DNA of 42,404 bases. Source: Okeania sp. KiyG1. GTDB lineage: Bacteria > Cyanobacteriota > Cyanobacteriia > Cyanobacteriales > Microcoleaceae. The stretch spans positions 1-42,404 of the forward strand of contig NZ_BLZO01000145.1 in assembly GCF_014132355.1 (NCBI RefSeq). Reading direction: 5' to 3'. Shown one piece after another: positions 32,448 to 42,313 of this stretch (its first letter is position 1; the number at the start of each line of letters is the position of its first letter). A program made the position numbers and the translations under genes. A model generated the notes under the pieces. The model was given only the letters and a program-made list of their open reading frames with translations. It was not told the origin of the DNA and ran no database searches.

Positions 32448-34673
32448 TTAAAAAAATTCACTGAAGTTGCCAATATTAACATCATTAATATTACTGCCAG
32501 GATCTACATCAACAACTGGATCGACAGTAGTTTGAGAGAAGCCAAATTTTTGTACTTCTCGTACTGTGTAAGTATTGGGAGGTAAATCTTCAAAAGAATA
32601 GAAACCAAATTCATCAGTTATAGTTGCAGGTTCCCCAATATCTAAGAGACTATTGTTATTCAAATCTAGATACAAAGTGAAGTTATCTAAACCATTTTCT
32701 CCAGGGTCTAATATTCCATTAGCATTTCCATCATTAAATTTAATCCCATTAATTTCACCCCGGTTACTGACATTCCCAATATCGACATTTGTAATGTTAC
32801 TTCCTGGAGTTACATTAATAATTGGGTCGGGAGTAGTTTGGTCAAAATTTGGTGCTTGAGTTTCCCTAATTGTATAAGTATCTGGGGGTAAATCTAGGAA
32901 AGAATATTCACCATTAACACCAGTAATAGTTGGAGGTTCTCCATCATCCAAGAATCCATTTTGATTCAGGTCTAAATATAAAGTAATATCTGATAAACCT
33001 AATTCTCCATCGTCGAATATTCCATTAGCATTCGTATCATTAAATTTCGTGCCACTAATTTGACCACGATTATTTACATTGCCAATATTGACATTTGTAA
33101 TATTACTTCCTGGAGTTACATTGATAATTGGGTCGGGAGTAGTTTGGTCAAAATTTGGTGCTTGAGTTTCCCTGATTATATAAGTATCTGGGGGTAAATC
33201 TAGGAAAGAATATTCACCATTCACACCAGTAATAGTCGGAGGTTCTCCTTCATCAAAAAATCCATTTTGGTTGAGGTCTAAATATAAAGTAATATCTGAT
33301 AAACCTAATTCTCCAGGGTCTAATATTCCGTTAGCATTAGTATCATTAAATTTCGTGCCACTAATTTGACCACGATTATTTACATTGCCAATATTGACAT
33401 TTGTGATGTTACTTCCTGGAGTTACATTCACAACAGGTTCGGGAGTAGTTGGAGCAAAACCTGGTGGAGAAATTTCTCTCAATATATAAGTATCTGGGGG
33501 TAAATCTAGGAAAGAATATTCACCATTAGCACCAGTAATAGTTGGAGGTTCTCCCTCATCCAAAAATCCATTTTGATTGAGGTCTAAATATAAAGTAATA
33601 TCTGATAAACCTAATTCTCCAGGGTCTAATATTCCATTAGTATTTGTATCATTAAATTTCGTGCCACTAATTTGACCCCGGTCACTTACATTGCCAATAT
33701 TAACTATCAGATTACTACCCGGAGTGACATTTAAAATTGGGTCGGGGGTAGTTGAAGCAAAACCTGGTGGAGAAATTTCTCTCAATATATAAGTATCTGG
33801 GGGTAAATCTAGGAAAGAATATTCACCATTAGCACCAGTAATAGTTGGAGGTTCTCCCTCATCCAAAAATCCATTTTGATTGAGGTCTAAATATAAAGTA
33901 ATATCTGATAAACCTAATTCTCCAGGGTCTAATATTCCATTAGTATTTGTATCATTAAATTTCGTGCCACTAATTTGACCCCGGTCACTTACATTGCCAA
34001 TATTAACTATCAGATTACTACCCGGAGTGACATTTAAAATTGGGTCGGGGGTAGTTGAAGCAAAACCTGGTGGAGAAATTTCTCTCAATATATAAGTATC
34101 TGGGGGTAAATCTAGGAAAGAATATTCACCATTAGCACCAGTAATAGTTGGAGGTTCTCCCTCATCCAAAAATCCATTTTGATTGAGGTCTAAATATAAA
34201 GTAATATCTGATAAACCTAATTCTCCAGGGTCTAATATTCCATTAGTATTTGTATCATTAAATTTAGTACCGCTAATTTGACCGCGGTTACTGACGTTGC
34301 CAATATTACCAATATTAATATTTGTCAGATTACTACCCGGAGTTACATTTACAATTGGAGTGGGAGTAGTTTGATTAAAACCTGGTTGCTGAATTTCTCT
34401 GATTGTATAAATATTAGGAGGTAGGTCATTAAATAGATAACCCCCAAAATTATTAGTAATATTGGCAGGTTCGTTGAAGTCTAGAAAACCATTGTTATTA
34501 ATATCTAAGTAGATGGTGAAATTAGATAATCCAAATTCATCCGGATCTAATTGACCATTACCATTAGTGTCATTGAATTTTAAGCCACTGATACTACCTG
34601 TCGTATTAATTTGAGATGCTTCTATTTCTGTTACTTCTAATAATTCTTCTTTTTCTGCTATTAATTCCGCCAT
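32448..34673 (-). CDS. SdrD B-like repeat protein with paired calcium loops
   Basis: 741 residues in seven units of about 99. Each unit starts ISGTKFNDTNTNGILDPGE and continues LGLSDITLYLDLNQNGFLDE, GEPPTITGANGEYSFLDLPP and DTYILREISPPGF, the SdrD B/Cna-B-like beta-sandwich. Two Asp/Asn-rich loops per unit (D-T-N-x-N-G-x-x-D and D-L-N-Q-N-G-x-x-D) look like EF-hand-type calcium sites. Three consecutive units are almost identical at DNA level (about 33480-34280), showing recent expansion. No N-terminal signal peptide (MAELIAEKEELLEVTEIEAS), no LPxTG and no RTX tail, so export is unclear. Likely a surface or sheath structural protein. Confidence 0.85.
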   Translation of the reverse strand: MAELIAEKEELLEVTEIEASQINTTGSISGLKFNDTNGNGQLDPDEFGLSNFTIYLDINNNGFLDFNEPANITNNFGGYLFNDLPPNIYTIREIQQPGFNQTTPTPIVNVTPGSNLTNINIGNIGNVSNRGQISGTKFNDTNTNGILDPGELGLSDITLYLDLNQNGFLDEGEPPTITGANGEYSFLDLPPDTYILREISPPGFASTTPDPILNVTPGSNLIVNIGNVSDRGQISGTKFNDTNTNGILDPGELGLSDITLYLDLNQNGFLDEGEPPTITGANGEYSFLDLPPDTYILREISPPGFASTTPDPILNVTPGSNLIVNIGNVSDRGQISGTKFNDTNTNGILDPGELGLSDITLYLDLNQNGFLDEGEPPTITGANGEYSFLDLPPDTYILREISPPGFAPTTPEPVVNVTPGSNITNVNIGNVNNRGQISGTKFNDTNANGILDPGELGLSDITLYLDLNQNGFFDEGEPPTITGVNGEYSFLDLPPDTYIIRETQAPNFDQTTPDPIINVTPGSNITNVNIGNVNNRGQISGTKFNDTNANGIFDDGELGLSDITLYLDLNQNGFLDDGEPPTITGVNGEYSFLDLPPDTYTIRETQAPNFDQTTPDPIINVTPGSNITNVDIGNVSNRGEINGIKFNDGNANGILDPGENGLDNFTLYLDLNNNSLLDIGEPATITDEFGFYSFEDLPPNTYTVREVQKFGFSQTTVDPVVDVDPGSNINDVNIGNFSEFF

Positions 34674-35783
34674 ATATAACTCCTTTTACTATAGAAGGTA
34701 TCTATATTCTTGAATGTTATTTTTCTGTGTATTTAATCTTATTGGTTTGAGAACAATATTTTTGTGTGCCAAATCTAGTTCAAAATAATTCCATCTGCAA
34801 GTCTCAATTTAAAATTCTGAGCTATGTTGATAAATCCGGATAGATAACTCAGTTTTATTGCTGATATAGCAGAAGGAAGAAAGAAGAAGGAAAAATATTA
34901 TGTTATCTGAGTTTTAAGCTTTTGATTTGTCCTAACCTTTGCTTCGACTGCTATACCTAAATAAACCTTGAAGAAAGTTGTAGGTGGTAGGTTAATAATT
35001 TCAAAAAGCCATGAGAAATTTGTCGTAATATCCTTAATATTTGTGGGTTAATCTATAGGATATTAAAACTTGATGGTTGAGATATGATTGTTAATTTTAT
35101 AGAATCAAAAATACTTCATTAATTGATAATTGATAATGGATAATTGATAATTACCTCTGGTTAAAACCGTCCTTGATTGAATATAAGGAAATATTATTTC
35201 TTTTTTCCCCTTAAAAGGGGAGGCTTTAAACCATAATTATTTAATTATTAATTATTAACAATTAATAATTCGGTAATAATGTTCCGGGGTTTTTCAGATA
35301 AACCTACGACATAAATCGGATGGTAAATGCTAGATATATTCTCGATAAAATTCATTAATATTGCTAGATTGATGCTCTCTTTGTCTTATGAATGAAAAGA
35401 TATAAATTTCGATATTTTCTATTTATAAAGAGTGATTCTCTATTTTTCTCTTACAAAAAACTTTTTTATCTCTTACTGTTTTCTCAAATATTTAATTTCC
35501 CGTTCAAAACTTAAAAGTCAGTTGCAAAGTAAGCATTTCCTGCGGAATGCTGCGCAAACAGCTATTAGCTGTCAGCTTTTCCTACGGAATGCTGCGCAAA
35601 CAGCAAAAAAAGGGGGTTTTAATGAAAATAGACTGTTTCAGCCAGCTTTTATAGTCAGTTATTAAATAATTTAAAAATATCGAATAACTTTTTTGCTAAT
35701 CTGAGCAAATTTAATGTTAATTATTCTTATGTTGACTTCTCCCTCGCTCCTCTACTCCCCCACTCCCCTACTATATATATTGA
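34674..35783. other. Gene-free stretch with AT-rich repeats and truncated MITE
   Basis: Contents: ATTGATAATTGATAATGGAT-type repeats and an element-end hairpin (CCCCTTAAAAGGGGAGGCTT) at about 35110-35275; a GTAAGCATTTCCTGCGGAAT MITE left end at 35529 that lacks the matching right end; a second GGAATGCTGCGCAAACAG unit at 35585; no convincing gene. The upstream part (34674-35100) shows no structure I can name. Confidence 0.55.
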
Positions 35784-37310
35784 TTACCATAATAAATTAG
35801 GCTGTCTTCTGGGAGGATAATTTCTTCTTTCTACTTGGTTTTTATTTGGTCTCCATTCAACAGAGTCTGGCGGTAAACTTCTTTCATTTAGAGCATTTAA
35901 AAAACTGGAAATTTCTGGGTCGTTAGGCTTAAGTTTCAACGCTTGTTGAGCAACTTCTCTAGCTTCTTGATACCGCTCTAAACGATAAAGAACTTCCCCT
36001 TTTCCCAGCCAAGCATCAACAAAATTAGACTTTAATCGAATTGCTCGATCGTAAGCAGCGATCGCTTCTTTATATTCTCGAAAATGTTTTGTTAAAATAT
36101 TTCCTCTCAGATACCAAACTACAAAATCATCTGGCTTGTATCTAATTACTTGATTAAAAGATATTAATGCGTCGTGAGGTCTATCCAAATAAGCTAATAA
36201 GGCACCTTTGTCTCGCCAAGCTAAATAAAAATCTGGTTTAATTTTTACTGTTTTTTTATAGGCATCAATTGCTCTATCATGTCTACCTAAAGCTGATAAT
36301 ACATTTCCTTTTCCATACCAAGCAGGATGAAAATTTTCTCTGATTTTTATTGCACGTTCAAAAGCTATTAATGCTTCTTCAAATCTCTCCAATCTATACA
36401 AATGATTCCCACGATTTGCCCATGCTGCTGCACTAGAAATATCTGTTGTTTCTGGAACTTTTAAATAAGCTTCTATAGAAAAAGCTTCTTTTTCAGTTAG
36501 TTCTGGTGGTGGGAAATTTTCCAACTGAAAATTTAATCTCATATTGAACTTATCTGCTAATTGTAAAAAGGTACTAATGGGAATTCCATAACTAAAACCA
36601 GTACTCACTCTCTCCACTGAATTAGACTTTTCATCATAAATTTTTGTACCTTCAGAAGCACCATGAATTCCAATTAATCTTCCTTGAGTATCTAAAATAG
36701 GTGCGCCACTCAAACCTAACTCAGTAATATTGTTATAAAAAAGTTCATAACCATTAGAAACCGGGTCTTTGATAAAAGCTAATTCATAATCTTGATTAAT
36801 TAATAATCCCGGACTAAATAAAGGTTCTCTTTGGGAAAAAGGTAATCTCGATGCAGGCCAACCAGACACAAAAATATGACGAAATTCAGCTTGATAATCA
36901 TAATCAGCTAAAGTAGCTATTTGATACTTTTTCTGACTCCGAAATTCTAAAAGTGCTAAATCTACTCCTGGTAATTTAATTATTCTTTGATAATCAATTT
37001 TATGTCTTTCTCCATCTTTGGTAATAACTGTATATTCATCTTGGGTTTCTATAACGTGCTTGGCAGTTAAAACATAATAAGTGTCTTTTTTACGAGAAAT
37101 TATTACACCAGAAGCTGGATTTATCGAATCAATTAATACTGTAAATTCTGTGGCAATTTGATTAATTTCATCTGCCATTAAAGCTTTAGCAGTAGGTTGA
37201 ATTAAAAAAATTACTGTAGAAGGAAAAAGTAAGAGAGAGGAACTCAGAAGTAATGGCTGAATTGGGAATAATAAATTCACAAAAGTCCATAGATAATTTT
37301 TAAAGTTCAT
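35784..37310 (-). CDS. Exported trypsin-like serine protease with TPR repeats
   Basis: 508 residues. Residues 1-45 are a hydrophobic leader or anchor. The trypsin-like domain has His85 (LTAKHVIE), Asp117 (PGVDLALLEF) and Ser201 in ITELGLSGAPILD; the usual G-x-S-G-G-P is G-L-S-G-A-P here. From about 285 onward five or six TPRs follow (AWANRGNHLYRLERFEEALI, AWYGKGNVLSALGRHDRAID, and so on), a scaffold for protein contacts. Likely acts in the periplasm or at the surface. The gene start at 37310 is copied several times in the array just upstream (37311-38097). A second trypsin-like gene and a COP23 gene follow further upstream on the same strand. Confidence 0.85.
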   Translation of the reverse strand: MNFKNYLWTFVNLLFPIQPLLLSSSLLLFPSTVIFLIQPTAKALMADEINQIATEFTVLIDSINPASGVIISRKKDTYYVLTAKHVIETQDEYTVITKDGERHKIDYQRIIKLPGVDLALLEFRSQKKYQIATLADYDYQAEFRHIFVSGWPASRLPFSQREPLFSPGLLINQDYELAFIKDPVSNGYELFYNNITELGLSGAPILDTQGRLIGIHGASEGTKIYDEKSNSVERVSTGFSYGIPISTFLQLADKFNMRLNFQLENFPPPELTEKEAFSIEAYLKVPETTDISSAAAWANRGNHLYRLERFEEALIAFERAIKIRENFHPAWYGKGNVLSALGRHDRAIDAYKKTVKIKPDFYLAWRDKGALLAYLDRPHDALISFNQVIRYKPDDFVVWYLRGNILTKHFREYKEAIAAYDRAIRLKSNFVDAWLGKGEVLYRLERYQEAREVAQQALKLKPNDPEISSFLNALNERSLPPDSVEWRPNKNQVERRNYPPRRQPNLLW

Positions 37311-38097
37311 AGCAGAAGGAAGAAGTAAGAAGGAAGATGGAAGATGGAAGATGGAAAAATCAAGAATTTAAGAAGGAAGAAGGAAGATGGAAGATGGAAG
37401 ATGGAAAAATCAAGAATTTAAGTAGGAATCAACATTTACGAAACTCCATAGATAATTTTGAAATCCATATTTGATAATTCAGCACTCAGATGGAAAATTA
37501 AGAATTTAATTAGGAATCAACATTTACGAAACTCCATAGCAGAAGAAAGAAGGAAGATGGAAGATGGAAGATGGAAGATGGAAAAATCAAGAATTTAAGT
37601 AGAAATCAAAATTAACAAAAGTCGATGGACAATTTTGAAATCCATATTTGATAATTCAGCACTCAGAGGGAAAAATCAAGAATTTAATTAGGAATCAACA
37701 TTTACGAAACTCCATAGCAGAAGGAAGAAAGAAGATGGAAGAAGGAAGATGGAAAAATCAAGAATTTAAGTAGAAATCAAAATTAACAAAAGTCGATGGA
37801 CAATTTTGAAATCCATATTTGATAATTCAGCACTCAGAGGGAAAAATCAAGAATTTAATTAGGAATCAACATTTACGAAACTCCATAGAGAATTTTTAAA
37901 GTTCATGGCAGAAGGAAGAAGTAAAAAGGAAGAAGGAAGATGGAAAAATCAAGAATTTAAGTAGGAATCAAAATTAACAAAAGCCAATGGGAAATTTTGA
38001 AATCCATATTTGATAATTCAGCACTCAGAGGGAAAAATCAAGAATTTAATTAGGAATCAACATTTACGAAACTCCATAGAGAATTTTTAAAGTTCAT
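37311..38097. repeat. Tandem array containing copies of the protease gene's 5' end
   Basis: Four main units of about 180-230 bp (starting near 37311, 37536, 37717 and 37908). Each has GAAGATGGAAGATGG runs, ATCAAGAATTTAAGTAGGAA, TTTACGAAACTCCATAGA and GATAATTCAGCACTCAG. On the minus strand the parts ATGAACTTTAAAAATTCT and ATGGATTTCAAAATT correspond to the first codons of the adjacent protease (MNFKNYLW, written ATGAACTTTAAAAATTATC). Each copy soon hits a stop. Confidence 0.8.
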
Positions 38098-38809
38098 GTT
38101 AGTTCTATTTTCAGCAGCTAATGGTTTTATTGCGTATGTCGCAATAGGAGTTTTTGCTTAGTTCTATTTTCAGCAGCTAATGGTTTTATTGCGTATGTCG
38201 CAATAGGAGTTTTTGCTTAGTTCCATTTTCTGGAGTTAGTGGTTTTATTGCGTATGTCGCAATAGGAGTTTTTGCTTAGTTCCATTTTCTGGAGTTAGTG
38301 GTTTTATTGCGGATGTCGCAATAGGAGTTTTTGCTCAGTTCTATTTTCAGCAGCTAATGGTTTTATTGCGTATGTCGCAATAGGAGTTTTTGCTTAGTTC
38401 TATTTTCAGCAGCTAATGGTTTTATTGCGTATGTCGCAATAGGAGTTTTTGCTTAGTTCTATTTTCAGCAGCTAATGGTTTTATTGCGTATGTCGCAATA
38501 GAAGTTTTTGCTCAGTTCCATTTTCTGGAGTTAGTGGTTTTATTGCGGATGTCGCAATAGGAGTTTTTGCTCAGTTCCATTTTCTGGAGTTAGTGGTTTT
38601 ATTGCGTATGTCGCAATAGGAGTTTTTGCTTAGTTCTATTTTCTGGAGTTAGTGGTTTTATTGCGGATGTCGCAATAGGAGTTTTTGCTCAGTTCCATTT
38701 TCTGGAGTTAGTGGTTTTATTGCGGATGTCGCAATAGGAGTTTTTGCTCAGTTCCATTTTCTGGAGTTAGTGGTTTTATTGCGGATGTCGCAATAGGAGT
38801 TTTTGCTTA
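38098..38809. repeat. Twelve-unit minisatellite, 59-bp period
   Basis: Unit: TTAGTTCTATTTTCAGCAG, CTAATGGTTTTATTGCG, TATGT, CGCAATAGGAGTTTTTGC. ATTGCG and CGCAAT form a short hairpin in every unit. There are two variants of the first half (CAGCAGCTAATGG in units 1, 2, 5, 6, 7; TCTGGAGTTAGTGG in 3, 4, 8-12) and two loops (TATGT or GATGT). The period is not a multiple of three and stops occur, so it is not coding. A single related hairpin (TTTTATTGCGACATCCGCAA) is at about 19858. Confidence 0.9.
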
Positions 38810-39110
38810 GTTCTATCAATAGAGTAAGACTCTTAGTAAAATTAATTTTTTAATTTCAGTAAGAAATTATTTCATCTAAAAATCAACTTTTATGCCGATA
38901 CTCTTTGTATGAAGTTTATTCCTACAACCTTGACCAAGAGAAAGAAAAATTCAGTATTTCAAGCTTCCTACTTTCCTACGGAATGCTGCGCAAACAGCAG
39001 GAGGTACTGTTAACTGATAACTGATAACTGATAACTGAAATGACCTTGAGCTTTCGCGAAACTCTTGACTCATATAGCAGTAGAAGGAAAAGTTAGGACA
39101 GAGCAAAAGC
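38810..39110. other. Intergenic, short repeat fragments only
   Basis: It contains one CCTACGGAATGCTGCGCAAA unit (about 38972) and four AACTGATAACTGATAACTGA repeats near 39010-39040, both typical of ends of the GTAAGCATT MITE family. Nothing else recognised. Confidence 0.5.
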
Positions 39111-40076
39111 TTAAAACTCAGACAACGCCTGATTTTTTCTTCTTCTTTCTGCTATACATGAAGTTGGCAAAATAGGAGGAGAAAATTTCCAATTCACCAC
39201 ATCAATAAAATCAGGAAAAAATAAATAATTGAAAATCTTACTACTAGCAGTTCGATCGACTTTAATAGTTGGTACAGATGCGAACTGGGGAGCTAATTTA
39301 GCCACAGTTTCAATGGGAATAGCAAATGCTAAATGACTCATTTGTTGACGCAAATTAATATTAGGTTGCTCGCCATCACGATACACATAAGGATTCCCCC
39401 ATAAAGGATAAGCGTGCATTCCATTAATACCAATAACTTGCCCGTAAATATTCAGTAGAGGACCACCACTCATTCCCTTTTTAATCAAATTAGTGTAGCC
39501 AACTTGATAACCTTTTTCTAAAGGTTTATCAGACAATATTGACACTTTTCCCCTGGTAAATAAAAACTCTCTATCTTGAGGTTTTTCTAAAATAGGAAAC
39601 CCAGCAGCAAAAATTTTATCCCCTTGAACAAGAGTATGAGAATTTCCTAGAGATGCAACATTGTAGGTAGAATTAGTGCTGCGAAATTGTAATAGAGCTA
39701 AATCATTTCCTTGAAAACCTTCATTTTCTATTTGATTTGCTTCATAGAAATTACCATCTGGAGTTTGAATAAGATAAGATTTATCTTGAGTATCTAAAAC
39801 GTGCTGATTAGTAACAATTGTATAGATTTGCTCTTGCCGTTTTAAAATAATTCCTGAACCCCAACCATTTTCAGAAATAACTTTAACTGTGATTGATTTA
39901 GCTAAACTTTTAAGCTCTTCAATAGTACAAAAATCATTACAGTCAGTACAATTTTGAACTTGTATTTGAGTTTCTGAACTTTTGAAGTTATCAAAATTTT
40001 TAGGAAGTGCTTGTATTGGCAAACAAAATAACCCATTACCAAAACAAACCGTTAATATCAGCGATCGCCAATTCAA
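39111..40076 (-). CDS. Secreted trypsin-like serine protease
   Basis: 321 residues with a signal peptide (MNWRSLILTVCFGNGLFCLP, cleavage likely near QALP). The catalytic triad is complete: His92 (VTNQHVLD), Asp125 (QGNDLALLQF) and Ser203 (KKGMSGGPLLN). A Cys-rich stretch before the domain (QNCTDCNDFCTIEE) may form disulfides. The fold start GWGSGIILKRQEQIYTIVTN is shared with the TPR protease at 35784-37310. It acts in the periplasm or outside the cell; the substrate is unknown. A COP23-domain gene lies about 650 bp upstream on the same strand. Confidence 0.88.
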   Translation of the reverse strand: MNWRSLILTVCFGNGLFCLPIQALPKNFDNFKSSETQIQVQNCTDCNDFCTIEELKSLAKSITVKVISENGWGSGIILKRQEQIYTIVTNQHVLDTQDKSYLIQTPDGNFYEANQIENEGFQGNDLALLQFRSTNSTYNVASLGNSHTLVQGDKIFAAGFPILEKPQDREFLFTRGKVSILSDKPLEKGYQVGYTNLIKKGMSGGPLLNIYGQVIGINGMHAYPLWGNPYVYRDGEQPNINLRQQMSHLAFAIPIETVAKLAPQFASVPTIKVDRTASSKIFNYLFFPDFIDVVNWKFSPPILPTSCIAERRRKNQALSEF

Positions 40077-40284
40077 AGGATATTACTCCATTACCGAAAA
40101 TTTCTGGTCTAAAGCCTCCCCTTTTATACTAATTCCCATGCATTAATACTATACTTGGCTGGAACTTCAGTTATCAAATAATTAGAACAGGTTTAATAAC
40201 TTATTTCCTAATTATTAGCCAGTTAATGCTAATTATTTTGATGTTTATCTCTCCCCAACTTCCCTACTCCCCAACTCCCTTACT

Positions 40285-40604
40285 GTAAGTATTCAGCCGT
40301 CAGCTATTAGCTATTAGACATTTCCAATAATAAAAAATAAAATTAATTATCGCACAGAAATTATCAATTATTTCCCCTATTCCCTACTCTATACTCCCTC
40401 ATTTGGAGGAGATGTCTATTAATTTTGCGTCCGCGTAAAAGCAACCTTTGAAATTGAAAAAGAACAAAAAGTTACTGTCATGTGTCCCTGGACAAAATCT
40501 GAGAAGTAATTATTCATTACTAATTGCTGAAGAGCGTAGTTCCTCCGGAGGAGCTAGCTGACTGCTGATAGCTGTTTGCGCAGCATTCCGCAGGAAATGC
40601 TTAC
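40285..40604. mobile_element. 320-bp MITE, GTAAGCATT family, 8-bp target duplication
   Basis: Left end GTAAGTATTCAGCCGTCAGC, right end CCGCAGGAAATGCTTAC, flanked by CCCTTACT on both sides (40277-40284, 40605-40612). Subterminal AGCTATTAGCTATTAG and GACTGCTGATAGCTGTTTGC parts are shared with the copies at 6762-6966 and 18743-19012. It is the longest copy and its interior differs. Confidence 0.9.
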
Positions 40605-40726
40605 CCCTTACTTAAGAAAGTGTAGAAAAGTTTTTGAGAATTGGTATTATTGCAGAGGTACTGAAGTCCGCAGTTCCCCTGGAGGAGGCTAACTGATAAC
40701 TGATAACTGATAACTGATAACTGAAA

Positions 40727-41425
40727 TTACCAACCAGTAAAACTAGAACTTTGAGAATTAGTAGAAGACCTGTCATATTTGTTTTTTACTAAATCTTCTA
40801 TGTAGTCATTAAAGTTTAAATAGAAACGGGAACCACTTTCATATAGTGGACCTGTAGAAGCACCAACTCGAATATCAAATAACTTTTGAACTGTTTCACT
40901 AGCACTTTGCTGAGGTTTGAGAGTAAATAATACCCCTTGGCAAGGACCTCCCTTTCTGCCAGAAACACAGATTACCGGTTGACGGTTAACAATACCAGTC
41001 GTAATGTAATCTAGTCTGCCATCGTCATAGAAAAATTGAAATTTATCTGATACTTGACGACAACGAGTAAGGGGACTATATCCAGCAGATAAGAAATAAT
41101 TAGAAACCCAGCGAATAACTGGATAAGTACCTTGTGGTGTTTTGACAAAAGTAGTTGGGATACCATTTTTACCCCGGTCACAATAAAACTTATTAGGTCG
41201 AATTATCGGTTGAACTTCTTTAACTACTGGCTTTGTTTTCTCAGAACAGCTTTCTTTTTCTATACATACATTCTGTTCCTTTCTTTGACATAGTTCTTCT
41301 CTAATTTCACAAAGCAATCTAGATTTTGGTCTAGCATGGGCAGGATTATTGATAGTTAAATTAATCCCTAAGCAGAAAGCAAATGCTAAACATATTTTTG
41401 TACAAATATTGATTTTCATAACCAC
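40727..41425 (-). CDS. COP23-domain exported protein
   Basis: 232 residues. The signal peptide is ICTKICLAFAFCLGINLTIN with an A-H-A cleavage site. A Cys-rich linker follows (LLCEIREELCQRKEQNVCIE). From about residue 80 comes the COP23 (circadian oscillating protein) domain: FYCDRGKNGIPTTFVKTPQG, SPLTRCRQVSDKFQFFYDDG, LDYITTGIVNRQPVICVSGR and QGVLFTLKP. Function of the family is unknown; it is membrane-associated or exported in cyanobacteria. A second Met (residue 3) could be the start. It occurs here with two trypsin-like proteases, so a protease partner or substrate role is possible. Confidence 0.85.
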   Translation of the reverse strand: MVMKINICTKICLAFAFCLGINLTINNPAHARPKSRLLCEIREELCQRKEQNVCIEKESCSEKTKPVVKEVQPIIRPNKFYCDRGKNGIPTTFVKTPQGTYPVIRWVSNYFLSAGYSPLTRCRQVSDKFQFFYDDGRLDYITTGIVNRQPVICVSGRKGGPCQGVLFTLKPQQSASETVQKLFDIRVGASTGPLYESGSRFYLNFNDYIEDLVKNKYDRSSTNSQSSSFTGW

Positions 41426-42313
41426 GAAATCTTGAGATATTTATGTTGTAGGTTATTGCCAATAAATAATTGATATAGCAGAAGGAATAAGTAAGAAGGA
41501 AGAAGTAAGAAGGAAGAAAGAAGAAGGAAAAATCTTACTTACGTTGTCTGAGTTTTAAGCTTTTGATCTGTCCTAACCTTTCCTTTGATTGCTATAAATA
41601 TTATCTATTACTTATATTCTCAACAACCTTCATCCCATTTATCAAGACTTTCGCTCTTGTTCCGGAAAAGCTGTTAATTACTTACATCAGTTTATTGATT
41701 GATACCAAATTCCCTTGTCAAAAACTCTCTACAAAAATAGGTTAAATAATTTTATATCGAGAAGTTAGAGCTATTTATATAATGGGGTTTTGGGAAGAAT
41801 ATTTAGTATGAAATAGTACTTTCAAATTAGATTACGCACGTCAATTTTTCAGATAAAATAACCACAAAATTGGCTTTTTTAATCAGCACTTATACTCCAT
41901 AAATACTTATAATTTAACAGATAAAAAAACAATAAAAATTCAATAAATCTAAATAAATCAAGTATTTATACTTGATTATCTGAAATGATTAGTCAGTATT
42001 ACTCCCTACTAACTAATAACTATTCACTACTGAATACTTGCCCTTTATACTACGCTTTAAAATGCCCAATGTAGGCTTTAAATAACTTGTAAAAAATCTA
42101 TTATCCTAGTCAATTAATTACAGCTAGATTTGTTCGCCATACCTTAGTAACTCGTATCTGCTCCGAAACCAGAAGCTGCACCCTTGTTTCTTAATTCCAA
42201 AATATTTTTATTACAACTCAAATAGGACTGTAATACAGGATAAAAATCTCAAATTCCTGTAGAGAAAAATTTCTCCAATTCAAAATCCTATTAAGATACG
42301 ATTCAACATTTTT
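41426..42313. other. Gene-free stretch
   Basis: AGAAGGAAGAAGTAAGAAGG-type short repeats at about 41475-41535, the same repeat type as 37311-38097. The remainder is AT-rich without an ORF that looks coding. No RNA gene recognised. Confidence 0.5.

Noticed and set aside
38098-38809. CRISPR array
   Set aside because: Units follow each other without unique spacers, the period is 59 bp with the whole unit conserved, and no cas genes are present.
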